Source: Planctomycetota bacterium
GTDB taxonomy: Bacteria > Planctomycetota > UBA1135 > UBA2386
NCBI GenBank assembly: GCA_002684655.1
Contig: NYVR01000109.1
Coordinates: 1 to 36,223, forward strand
DNA: 36,223 bases
Direction: 5' to 3'
Shown: in pieces, positions 24,218 through 31,698 of the stretch
How positions within the stretch are numbered: position 1 is the stretch's first letter
Layout: each line of letters opens with the position of its first letter
Position numbers and translations under genes: made by a program
The notes under the pieces: model-generated
Seen by the model: the letters and a program-made list of their open reading frames with translations, nothing else
What the model was told of the DNA's origin: nothing
Databases searched by the model: none

Positions 24218-26230
24218 ATGACCGACGAAGTGGCCTCTTCCGAAGCTTCGCCGCGAGAGCTTGACGGCGAGGTGCACCGACTGCGCCAGCACTCCGAGCA
24301 GTTAGAAGCGGACGTTTGCGACATGTCTCGCGAACTGCGGGACCTGCGAGAAGACCTCGAGCAGAGCGAGGCGCGCCTGAGGGCGAGCGAGCGCGAACTC
24401 GGCGAGACGCGCGACAAGCTCCGGTCGCTCCGCGCCTCGCTGAGCTTCGAGATCGGCCAAATCATCGGCCGCGGCGTCAAGCGGCCGTCTGTGGATACGC
24501 TCTTGATGGTCCCCAGGATCGCCCGTCGTCTCCTGGGCGGCGGCGCCCGCAACAAGTCCGCGTCCGGCGAGGATGCCAGCGGGGAGTATCTAGGCGCGCA
24601 GATGCTTGCGCCGAATCCGATCGAGCGGCGAGCCGGTGTGCCGCTCGTGGGCGCCGTCATGGACACCTTCACGAGCTCATGCCTGGGCGGTGACTGTGAC
24701 CTACTCAAGCCTCGCCCGGACAACTGGAGATCGGCCTTCGAACGGCAGCGCCCAGACGTGCTCTTCGTTGAATCCGCTTGGCATGGCAACGACGACGCTT
24801 GGCAGTACCGCGTCGCCTCCTACGCGAGTCCGCCTGATCGGCACTCGCTCCCCGAGATGCTCAAGTGGTGTCGCCGTGAAGGTGTGCCGACGGTCTTTTG
24901 GAACAAGGAAGACCCCGTGCACTTCCAACGCTTCATCTCCTCGGCCCGTCGCTTCGATGCGGTGCTGACGACCGACGCCGACTGCATCCCGAGATACCAA
25001 CGCGCGACGGGTCATCAGCAGGTCTTCGCGATGCCTTTCGCTGCGCAACCGCAGCTGCACAACCCCACGTGTGAAGGAGAACGCCTGAACCGCGTCTGTT
25101 TTGCAGGGTCATATTACGCCGACCGGCACGACGCTCGCAGGGTCGACATGTCGTCTATCCTGGAGCCAGCGCTCGACTTTCCCTTCGACATATTCGATCG
25201 CAATTACGGCGCGGTCGGGGCGGGGGGAGAGAAGACCACGTTCCCGGAGCGGTTCCAGTCGGCCATACGAGGGCGGCTCGAATACGACGAGATGGTGCGC
25301 GCATACAAGCGCTACCGGGTCTACTTGAACGTCAACTCGGTCAAGGAGTCCCCGACGATGTTCTCGCGACGGGTCTTCGAGCTGCTCGCGTGCGGGACGC
25401 CGGTCGTAAGTTCCTACTCTCGCGGTATCGTTGAGTTGCTCGGCGATGACGCGGTCATGATCGCCGAGACGGCCGATGAGACGCGCGCTCACCTTGCGCG
25501 CTTGCTAGGGGATGAGGATGCGTGGGCGCGGTTGTCTGCGACCGGGCTCTGCCGCGTGCACGCAGCGCATACCTATCTAGACCGCCTCGCGGACGCATGG
25601 GGTTCGCTGCACTTGCCGCTGCCGCCCGCGTGGCGAGCGGCGCGCTCGCCAGCGATCACGGCCGTGGCGTCATGCGGCGACGACGCGCAAGTCGACGCGA
25701 TCGCCGAGCAGCTCAGTCGCCAGCGGGCGCTTGCCTGCGTGCTGATCGTGGGCGACGCGCCGATAGGGGCCCATGCGCTGGAGCGGCTCGCCGGCCGCGT
25801 AGCAGGTGCGGACGTGGTCCTTGCGACAACCGATGACTTCGCCGAGAAGCTCGCCGCGCAGGCTTCTGATGCGTGGGCCGTCTTTGACCCGTCAGCGCAC
25901 TATGGCTCGGCATATCTAGACGACGCCGTCGCCGCGCTTCGCTATGCGCAGCGACCGCTGCTTGGTCGTGCCGCACACTTCACCATCGACGGAAGCGGCC
26001 AACACACGCTACGTCGCAGCGACGACGAGCACCGCCTCGTCGCTGAAATCCCCGCAGCGAGTCTCGTGGTGCGCGCCGGCGCGCTCGCACCCGAACGCCT
26101 GCTGGCGGCCACGAGGGAGGCCGCGTTCTCAGCCGACGCAGCTTCGATCCAATCACTTCACCGCTTCAACTTCGCTACGGCGCGGCCGCAAGACCCAGCC
26201 GCGGTCGACCTCGACTGGAGGCGTAGGTAG
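24218..26230 (+). CDS. Coiled-coil, CgeB-like glycosyltransferase with a C-terminal partial GT2-like region
   Basis: The 670-residue protein starts at ATG 24218 (MTDEVASSEASP); the earlier ORF start at 24098 gives only low-complexity residues. Residues of about 12-75 form a coiled coil rich in E, R and L with heptad spacing (REDLEQSEARLRASERELGE). After a linker, a GT-B-type domain follows; its last part is a group 1 glycosyltransferase C-terminal segment (NSVKESPTMFSRRVFELLAC, then GTPVVSSYSRGIVELLGD). The final 200 residues (VASCGDDAQVDAIAEQLSRQ) look like a degraded GT2 fold without a clear catalytic DxD. Such coil-plus-CgeB-plus-tail proteins occur in other capsule and glycan loci. It is translated with the next gene (TAGTG overlap). 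It probably attaches a sugar to a growing surface glycan. Confidence 0.75.
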   Translation: MTDEVASSEASPRELDGEVHRLRQHSEQLEADVCDMSRELRDLREDLEQSEARLRASERELGETRDKLRSLRASLSFEIGQIIGRGVKRPSVDTLLMVPRIARRLLGGGARNKSASGEDASGEYLGAQMLAPNPIERRAGVPLVGAVMDTFTSSCLGGDCDLLKPRPDNWRSAFERQRPDVLFVESAWHGNDDAWQYRVASYASPPDRHSLPEMLKWCRREGVPTVFWNKEDPVHFQRFISSARRFDAVLTTDADCIPRYQRATGHQQVFAMPFAAQPQLHNPTCEGERLNRVCFAGSYYADRHDARRVDMSSILEPALDFPFDIFDRNYGAVGAGGEKTTFPERFQSAIRGRLEYDEMVRAYKRYRVYLNVNSVKESPTMFSRRVFELLACGTPVVSSYSRGIVELLGDDAVMIAETADETRAHLARLLGDEDAWARLSATGLCRVHAAHTYLDRLADAWGSLHLPLPPAWRAARSPAITAVASCGDDAQVDAIAEQLSRQRALACVLIVGDAPIGAHALERLAGRVAGADVVLATTDDFAEKLAAQASDAWAVFDPSAHYGSAYLDDAVAALRYAQRPLLGRAAHFTIDGSGQHTLRRSDDEHRLVAEIPAASLVVRAGALAPERLLAATREAAFSADAASIQSLHRFNFATARPQDPAAVDLDWRRR

Positions 26231-28359
26231 TGGTCAAGGTCCTGGTCTACGGCGAGCAGGACCTCAACTTGGTCGATGGCTCGTCGGTCTGGCAGGCCTC
26301 GGTCGTCGAGGTGTTGGCAGGCGTGCCGGACGCGACCGTCGACGTCCTGCTGCGGACACCCATCCACCGGGACATCCTTGTCGGCGATCTACGGCGCTCT
26401 AAGGCGGTTACGTTCCTCGACCCGTGGTGCGGCCTCGCCGGCTGCGACGCTCCACGCGAACCGCGCCTCACGGCTGAGCAGGCGGCGCTCTACGTGGATC
26501 TGCTCTGCGAGCAGCATGACTACGACGCCATCCTGCTGCGCGCGCCGAAGGTCGCGCAGGCGCTGCTGCGCGCGCCCGCAACGCTTGGTCGCTGCTGGAT
26601 CTACCTAACCAGCGACAACTCGCTCGTGGCCGCCGGCGATGACGCACGCTGCCTGCTCGGCGGCGCGCAGCGCGTGCTCTGCCAGACGCCCGAGGTGCGG
26701 GACGCGCTCCGGGACGTGCTCGACGTCGTGCCCGATGACCGCGTCACCGTGCTGCCGCCGATGATTCGCCCTTGGACCGGCGCGCTGCCGCGGCGCGAGG
26801 AGGCGGCGCCGCTCCGGCTGTGCTACTCGGGCAAGTTCTCGGCGGACTACAAGATCGAGGAGATCGTCGCGGCGTTCGTCCAAGCACGCGCCGTGGTGCC
26901 GGCGTTGGAGCTGCACGTATTCGGGGACAAGTTCCACGGCGACGACGCCTTTCGGCGGCGCGTTCAGGCGCTGTTCACCGGCACGCCGGGCTTGACGTGG
27001 CACGGGGCGAAGCCGCGCCATCTCGTCAACGAGGCGCTGTCGTCGTGCCACGTCGGCGTCTCTTGGCGCAGCGAGGTCTACGACGACTCGCTTGAGTTCT
27101 CCACCAAGGTCCTGGAGTACGCCACGCTCGGGTTGCCCGTGCTGCTCAACCCGACGCCCATCCAGCGCCGGGTGTTCGGGGACGACTACAGCTGCTACGT
27201 AGCGTCCGAAGCGGACTTTGTCGGCGCGATCCAGGCGCTCGCGCACCAGGAGGACGTGTTCTCGCGCGCGCAGCTCCACGTGCGCGCGGTCGCCGAGGGC
27301 TACGGGTTTCCTTCCGCGACCCGCACGCTCGGCAGCGCCCTCGCACACGACGCAGCGGCAGCGGCGGCGCAGCCTCGCCGACGGGGTCGTCGCGTGCTGA
27401 TAGCCGGGCACGACCTGAAGTTCGTGTCGTACGTCGAGCGGTACTTCCGCGAGCACTGCGGCGATCGGATCGAGCTCGACGTTTGGCGCGGCCACGAGCA
27501 GGCGGAGACACCCGAGCGGCGGCGTCAGGCGGAGCGCGCCGACGTCATCTGGTGCGAGTGGTGCCTGGGCAACGCTGTCTACTACTCCCAGCGCAAGCGA
27601 CCGGATCAGCGGCTCGTCGTCCGTCTGCACGCGCAGGAGATAAACCTGCCCTTCCGGCAGCGGGTCGACTGGCGCCGGGTCGACGCGCTCGTCTCCATCT
27701 GCCCGCCCACCTTTGCGCGGCTGCGCGCGGACTTGGGTGAGCGGGGCGACATTGTCCGCTACGTGCCCAACCTGATCGACGCCGAGGGGCTCGCCCAGCC
27801 GAAGCTCCCGGGCGCCGAGTTCCGCTTGGGGCTGCTCGGGTTGGCGCCGCGCGTCAAGCGGCCGGATCTCGCCGTTGACCTGCTCGAGCAGCTGCGTCGG
27901 TCCGACTCTCGCTACTCGCTCAGCATCAAGGGGCGTCCGCCGTGGGACTACGAGTGGCTTTGGTCCGACCAGGAGGAGCGTCGCTTCTACGAAGCGTGGT
28001 TTGAGCGAGTGCGCTCCACGCCGGGCGTCCACTTCGAGGGCTTCGGGGAGGTCAGGAGGTGGTTCCGCGGCATCGGCGTGATCCTGTCGGTCAGCGACGC
28101 GGAGGGTTCACACCAGGCCGTCGCCGAGGGGATGGCCTCGGGCTGTGTGCCCTGCATCCGCGGCTGGGACGGCGCCAACCAGCTCTATCCGCCGGACTAC
28201 GTATTCGACGACCTGGGCGAGGCCGCAGACATGATCGTGCGCCATCGCGCGGACCACGTGCGCCGCGCGGCTGCGTGCCGTGACTTCGCGCGCAGCGCCT
28301 TCGACTATCGGCACCTCTACGCTGAGCTCGACGCCTTGTTCGCCGAGAAGACCACGTGA
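26230..28359 (+). CDS. Tandem glycosyltransferase (two GT-B domains)
   Basis: The 709-residue protein starts at GTG 26230, overlapping the previous stop by one base. Its first half (1-375) is a GT-B glycosyltransferase: RLCYSGKFSADYKIEEIVAA, then ELHVFGDKFHGDDAF, and EFSTKVLEYATLGLPVLLNP with the group 1 acceptor/donor motif. Its second half (about 390-709) is another: RVLIAGHDLKFVSYVERYF, VRLHAQEINLPF, and the donor region EGSHQAVAEGMASGCVPCIR. The E-x7-E type motif in the second half is recognisable. Such double enzymes transfer two different sugars in sequence or act on a disaccharide step. It overlaps the next gene by GTGA. Function as a glycosyltransferase is firm; the sugars are unknown. 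Confidence 0.87.
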   Translation: MVKVLVYGEQDLNLVDGSSVWQASVVEVLAGVPDATVDVLLRTPIHRDILVGDLRRSKAVTFLDPWCGLAGCDAPREPRLTAEQAALYVDLLCEQHDYDAILLRAPKVAQALLRAPATLGRCWIYLTSDNSLVAAGDDARCLLGGAQRVLCQTPEVRDALRDVLDVVPDDRVTVLPPMIRPWTGALPRREEAAPLRLCYSGKFSADYKIEEIVAAFVQARAVVPALELHVFGDKFHGDDAFRRRVQALFTGTPGLTWHGAKPRHLVNEALSSCHVGVSWRSEVYDDSLEFSTKVLEYATLGLPVLLNPTPIQRRVFGDDYSCYVASEADFVGAIQALAHQEDVFSRAQLHVRAVAEGYGFPSATRTLGSALAHDAAAAAAQPRRRGRRVLIAGHDLKFVSYVERYFREHCGDRIELDVWRGHEQAETPERRRQAERADVIWCEWCLGNAVYYSQRKRPDQRLVVRLHAQEINLPFRQRVDWRRVDALVSICPPTFARLRADLGERGDIVRYVPNLIDAEGLAQPKLPGAEFRLGLLGLAPRVKRPDLAVDLLEQLRRSDSRYSLSIKGRPPWDYEWLWSDQEERRFYEAWFERVRSTPGVHFEGFGEVRRWFRGIGVILSVSDAEGSHQAVAEGMASGCVPCIRGWDGANQLYPPDYVFDDLGEAADMIVRHRADHVRRAAACRDFARSAFDYRHLYAELDALFAEKTT

Positions 28360-29672
28360 ACGTCCAGCGGATCCTCCACGTCGCCGCGACCAGTGTGCCG
28401 TTCTCCAACGGGTACACGATGCGGCTTCGCAGCCTGATCGAGCAGCAGCGGGCGCGCGGCTTGGCGCCGACCGTGATCACGTCGCCGTTCTATCCCGGGC
28501 GCCTGGACCCTCCGGAGACCGGGGTGTTCGAAGGAGTCCTACACCGGCGATGCCGCCACCCTGCCGAGACCGGGGGCGGCGGCGCGTGGGGGGCGGCGGT
28601 CCGGCGCCTGCGCCGGCTGCAGCGTCCGCCCCGCCCGCTGCGGCTCCTCGGGCCCGCCGCGATCGTGCTCGAGGAGCGGCTGTTGATGCGTCGCTTCGCC
28701 GCGCTAATTCGTGCGGCGGCCGAGGCCGAGCGCGCCGAGCTGATCCACGCTCACACGCCGTATCGCTGCGCTCTGCCGGCGCAGCAAGTCGCGCGCGAGC
28801 TCGGCCTGCCCTGCGTCTATGAGATGCGGGGGATTTGGGAGGACACGGCCGTCGCCGACGGCAACCTCTCGCACGGGGGCGCGGGCTACCGCTACGTGCG
28901 CAGCCGCGAGGACGTGGCGCTGCGCGGCGCAGACGCGGTCGTGGCGATCTGCGAGAGCCTCGCGGCCGAAGCGCGCGGCCGCGGGGCGGACCCCGGGCGC
29001 ACCTTCGTCGCGCCGAACGGGGCCGACCTGCCGCGTCTGGGTGCTGCGAGCGACCGCGCCCGGGCGGCAGCCGCGGCGCTGCGCGGAAAGCTCCCGGCGG
29101 GCGACGTGCTCGGCTACGTCGGCAGCGTGCGGCCGCTGGAGGGCGTCGACGAGCTCGTCGAAGCCGTCGCGTCGATGCGCGCGGCGGGCCGCGACATCGT
29201 CGGCGTTGTGGTCGGCGACGGCCCTTCTCTGCCTGCGCTGCGCGAGCAGGCCCGGCGCCTGGGCGTCGCGGACGCCGTCGCGTTCCCGGGGCGCGTGCCG
29301 CCCGCCGACGTCGGGGCCTTCTACGACCTGATCGACGTGTTCGTCGTGAGCCGTCGCAGCAGCCGCGTCACGGACCTCGTCACGCCGATCAAGCCGCTCG
29401 AGGCCATGGGACGCGGCAAGGCCGTCGTGATGTCCGACCTGCCTGCGTTGCGTGAGCTCGGCGAGCCCGGCGACGCGGCTCGCTTTTACCGAGCCAGCAG
29501 CGTGCCAGACCTGGTGGCCGTTGCGGGGCGGCTGCTTGATGACGACGCGTCCCGCGCCGCGCTGGGCGCCCGGGCGCGCGACTGGGTCGCACACGAACGT
29601 ACGTGGTCGCGCTCGCTTGACGCTACGTTGGTCGCTTATGATTCGGCGGCGCGGCGCGCCGTATCCCGATGA
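28356..29672 (+). CDS. Family 4-like glycosyltransferase (group 1)
   Basis: The 438-residue GT-B protein has an N-terminal fold beginning RILHVAATSVPFSNGYTMRL (a Rossmann-like start with the acceptor loop), VITSPFYPG, then HAHTPYRCALPAQQVARELG. In the C-terminal half are LGYVGSVRPLEGVDELVEAV, GVVVGDGPSLPALREQA and VTPIKPLEAMGRGKAVVMSD, the usual GT4 donor-binding motif. Full length is normal. It starts at GTG 28356 with a GTGA overlap and is followed by the exporter permease with an ATGA overlap. It is a cytoplasmic or membrane-associated enzyme building a surface glycan. The sugars transferred cannot be inferred from sequence. Confidence 0.9.
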   Translation: MNVQRILHVAATSVPFSNGYTMRLRSLIEQQRARGLAPTVITSPFYPGRLDPPETGVFEGVLHRRCRHPAETGGGGAWGAAVRRLRRLQRPPRPLRLLGPAAIVLEERLLMRRFAALIRAAAEAERAELIHAHTPYRCALPAQQVARELGLPCVYEMRGIWEDTAVADGNLSHGGAGYRYVRSREDVALRGADAVVAICESLAAEARGRGADPGRTFVAPNGADLPRLGAASDRARAAAAALRGKLPAGDVLGYVGSVRPLEGVDELVEAVASMRAAGRDIVGVVVGDGPSLPALREQARRLGVADAVAFPGRVPPADVGAFYDLIDVFVVSRRSSRVTDLVTPIKPLEAMGRGKAVVMSDLPALRELGEPGDAARFYRASSVPDLVAVAGRLLDDDASRAALGARARDWVAHERTWSRSLDATLVAYDSAARRAVSR

Positions 29673-30502
29673 TCTCCAGCCTGACCAACATCGTCGCGCG
29701 CCGCGACCTGCTGAAGGAGCTGGTGGTGAGCGAGCTCCGACGCTCGACCGCAGGCAGCAAGCTCGGATGGCTGTGGTGGTTCTTCGATCCCGTGCTGATG
29801 ATGCTCGTCTACTGGGGCATCGTCGCGGGCCTGTTCGGTCGCGGGTCGGAGGCATACGCGCCGTATCCGCTGTTCCTGTTCTGCGCCCTGGTTACCTGGA
29901 AGCACTTCGCGACCGCCGTGTCGCGCGCGCTGACGCTGCTCCGCGGCAACGAGCGGCTGATCAAGTCGGTGGCTTTTCCGACGGTGGTTCTGCCGCTGTC
30001 CGTCGTGTTCTCGGGCTTCGTGTACTTCCTGGCGGGGTTCGCCATGCTCCTGGTCGCGGTCCTGATCTGGCCGAGCCCCAACCACTCCGGCAGCTACGGC
30101 TGGGTGCTCCAGATCTTCCCGCTGATGGTGTTCCAGCTCGCGATCACGGCGGGGGTCTGCATGGCGATGTCTTGTTACGGCGCGCTGCTGCAGGACCTGC
30201 GGCTGTTCGTGACCCACGTGCTGCGCGTCGGCTTCTACTTGTCGCCTGGGCTCTACGGCATCGACGTCATCGAGCGCAAGCTCTCGACGTCGGTCGAGGC
30301 GCCCTGGGGCGACGCGCTCTACGCGGCCTATATGGCCAACCCGTTCGCGCTGCTGATCAGCGGCTACCGCAACGCCGTGATGTTCGGCGCTCCCGTCCCG
30401 TGGGAGTGGTGGCTGGCGCTCGCCGCGGAGTCCCTGCTCGTCCTCTGGGGCGGCTACTGCATCTACCAACACCATGACCGCCGCGTCATCAAGTTCCTCT
30501 GA
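29669..30502 (+). CDS. ABC-2 type polysaccharide export permease
   Basis: The 277-residue protein has about six transmembrane helices and the start typical of O-antigen or capsule exporters: RRDLLKELVVSELRRSTAGS, then KLGWLWWFFDPVLMMLVYWG. It belongs to the ABC-2 permease family (Wzm/TagG/KpsM type), which moves lipid-linked glycan across the inner membrane. The C-terminal GNPFALLI-like segment ANPFALLISGYRNAVMFG is also typical. Start ATG 29669 overlaps the glycosyltransferase stop by ATGA. The following ATPase starts inside this gene (29-base overlap), so the two are made in step. Together they would export the product of the three upstream glycosyltransferases. Confidence 0.93.
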   Translation: MISSLTNIVARRDLLKELVVSELRRSTAGSKLGWLWWFFDPVLMMLVYWGIVAGLFGRGSEAYAPYPLFLFCALVTWKHFATAVSRALTLLRGNERLIKSVAFPTVVLPLSVVFSGFVYFLAGFAMLLVAVLIWPSPNHSGSYGWVLQIFPLMVFQLAITAGVCMAMSCYGALLQDLRLFVTHVLRVGFYLSPGLYGIDVIERKLSTSVEAPWGDALYAAYMANPFALLISGYRNAVMFGAPVPWEWWLALAAESLLVLWGGYCIYQHHDRRVIKFL

Positions 30503-31256
30503 CAGCGCCGCGCCACCGCCGGTCATCGAGCTGCGCGACGTCGGGCTTTGGTTCCGGCTGCAGCACCGGGCGACGCGTTCGTTGCGCGAGCTGCTCACCG
30601 GCCGGGAACCGCAGGCCGCCGTGAAGACCAAGTGGGCCCTGCGTGGCGTGAACCTGACTTGTCGGGAGGGCGAAAGCTGGGGCATCGTCGGTCACAACGG
30701 CGCCGGCAAGAGCACGCTGTGTCTCGTGCTGGCGAACATCCTCACGCCGGACGAAGGCGTCGCCGACGTCCGCGGTAAGGTCTCGGCGCTCGTGACGCTC
30801 GGCGCCGGGATCAGCCCGGAGCTCACTGGCCGCGAGAACGTGCTCCTCTACGCCTCGTTCCTCGGCATCCCCCGCGAGACGATCGTCGCCAACATGGACG
30901 AGATCGCCGAGTTCTCGGAGCTGTGCGACGCGCTCGACGACCCCGTGCGCACCTACTCCACCGGCATGCGCGCGCGCCTCGGCTTCGCGGTCGCGACGTC
31001 CCTCGAGCCCGAGGTCCTGATCCTCGACGAGGTGCTGGCCGTCGGCGACCGCGCCTTCCAGCAGAAGAGCCGGGCGCGGATGGAGGAGATGATGAGCAAG
31101 AGCAAGTGCATCCTGACCGTGTCCCACTCGGCCTCGTTCGTGCGCCAGGTCACGACCCACTGCCTGTGGCTCGACCACGGCGAGGTGCGGATGTCCGGAC
31201 CGACCGGCGAGGTGCTGCGCGCTTACGAGGCGGCGTCGGACGGGTCTGCGTCATGA
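30474..31256 (+). CDS. ABC-2 polysaccharide exporter ATPase
   Basis: The 260-residue ATPase has Walker A GHNGAGKST (73-81), the signature YSTGMRARLGFAVA (161-174), Walker B VLILDEVLAVGDRAF (181-195) and the H-loop in TVSHSA (H218). The region LVTLGAGISPELTGRENV between Walker A and the signature is diagnostic for the Wzt/TagH/KpsT polysaccharide transporters. It stops soon after the ATPase core and lacks the C-terminal carbohydrate-binding domain of typical Wzt proteins. So it resembles KpsT/TagH, which do not depend on a terminal sugar cap. It drives export by the overlapping permease. The following small ORF starts with an ATGA overlap. Confidence 0.95.
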   Translation: MTAASSSSSDSAAPPPVIELRDVGLWFRLQHRATRSLRELLTGREPQAAVKTKWALRGVNLTCREGESWGIVGHNGAGKSTLCLVLANILTPDEGVADVRGKVSALVTLGAGISPELTGRENVLLYASFLGIPRETIVANMDEIAEFSELCDALDDPVRTYSTGMRARLGFAVATSLEPEVLILDEVLAVGDRAFQQKSRARMEEMMSKSKCILTVSHSASFVRQVTTHCLWLDHGEVRMSGPTGEVLRAYEAASDGSAS

Positions 31257-31486
31257 TCCGGTGCCTCGCAGCGCTCCTGCTTTTCCTGAACTCGTGCGGC
31301 GAGCGGAATCCACCTGTGCCTGCGCGAGTCGGGGAATACGTCTCGGTCCACGGGACCTCGACGAACGCCGACGCCCGCGGAGCGGCGGTTGCTCGGTTTC
31401 GTGTCGTTTGCGGCGCTGGGGTTGTCGGTTGGCTTGTGCGCGCTCGGCGTCCTTCTGATTCGGTGGGGCTATTTGACCTGAACTAG
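31253..31486 (+). CDS. Small putative lipoprotein
   Basis: The 77-residue ORF starts with MIRCLAALLLFLNSCGERNP. A charged start, hydrophobic core and LNSC lipobox (C15) form a plausible lipoprotein signal. The ATG overlaps the ATPase stop by ATGA, which supports translation. The remainder has no known domain. A second frame, offset by +1, encodes a strong hydrophobic helix (FVSFAALGLSVGLCALGVLL) ending at TGA 31479-31481, yet it has no start codon except a TTG right before the helix. Either this ORF is real and the other frame is coincidence, or a frameshift separates two halves of a small gene. I therefore give only modest confidence. Confidence 0.4.
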   Translation: MIRCLAALLLFLNSCGERNPPVPARVGEYVSVHGTSTNADARGAAVARFRVVCGAGVVGWLVRARRPSDSVGLFDLN

Positions 31487-31698
31487 GCGCCTGCTTGTCC
31501 GCTACGCCATCAGCGACCCGAACGCGGCCGACTCGATCGCGGCAGCGGCGTTACCGAACAGCGCGCGGCGCGTCTTTGCTGGGCGGCGTATCGCTGAGGG
31601 CGGTATCGCGCCGGTCCCAGGCAGGTCGCGTCTGCAGGCCCGGAACAGAACACGATTGATCCCTTGCCCAAGGTCGCCCGGGTAGCCCTAATGCCGCA
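31487..31698. other. Region between the small ORF and recQ
   Basis: In the frame continuing from the hydrophobic helix of the preceding feature, bases 31482-31682 stay open and read RRLLVRYAISDPNAADSIAA, which looks more like coding sequence than random DNA but has no start. It could be the remnant of a gene. No hairpin terminator or RNA gene was seen, and the exporter operon must end somewhere in this stretch. Confidence 0.35.
31664..31692 (+). promoter_or_regulatory. Candidate recQ promoter
   Basis: TTGCCC (31664-31669) and CCTAAT (31687-31692), each a 4/6 match to consensus, are separated by 17 bases. CCTAAT lies exactly 6 bases before the recQ GTG, the same distance as the TAAGAT boxes of 7239 and 7349. 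This would give a leaderless or nearly leaderless transcript. Confidence 0.35.

Noticed and set aside
26605..28032. 475-codon minus-strand open frame inside the tandem glycosyltransferase
   Set aside because: Antisense to a gene with well-defined GT motifs on both halves; no recognisable domain in the translation.
28704..29855. 383-codon minus-strand open frame in the group 1 glycosyltransferase gene
   Set aside because: Arg-rich, no domain, and covers the start of the permease gene; a shadow of G+C-rich coding DNA.
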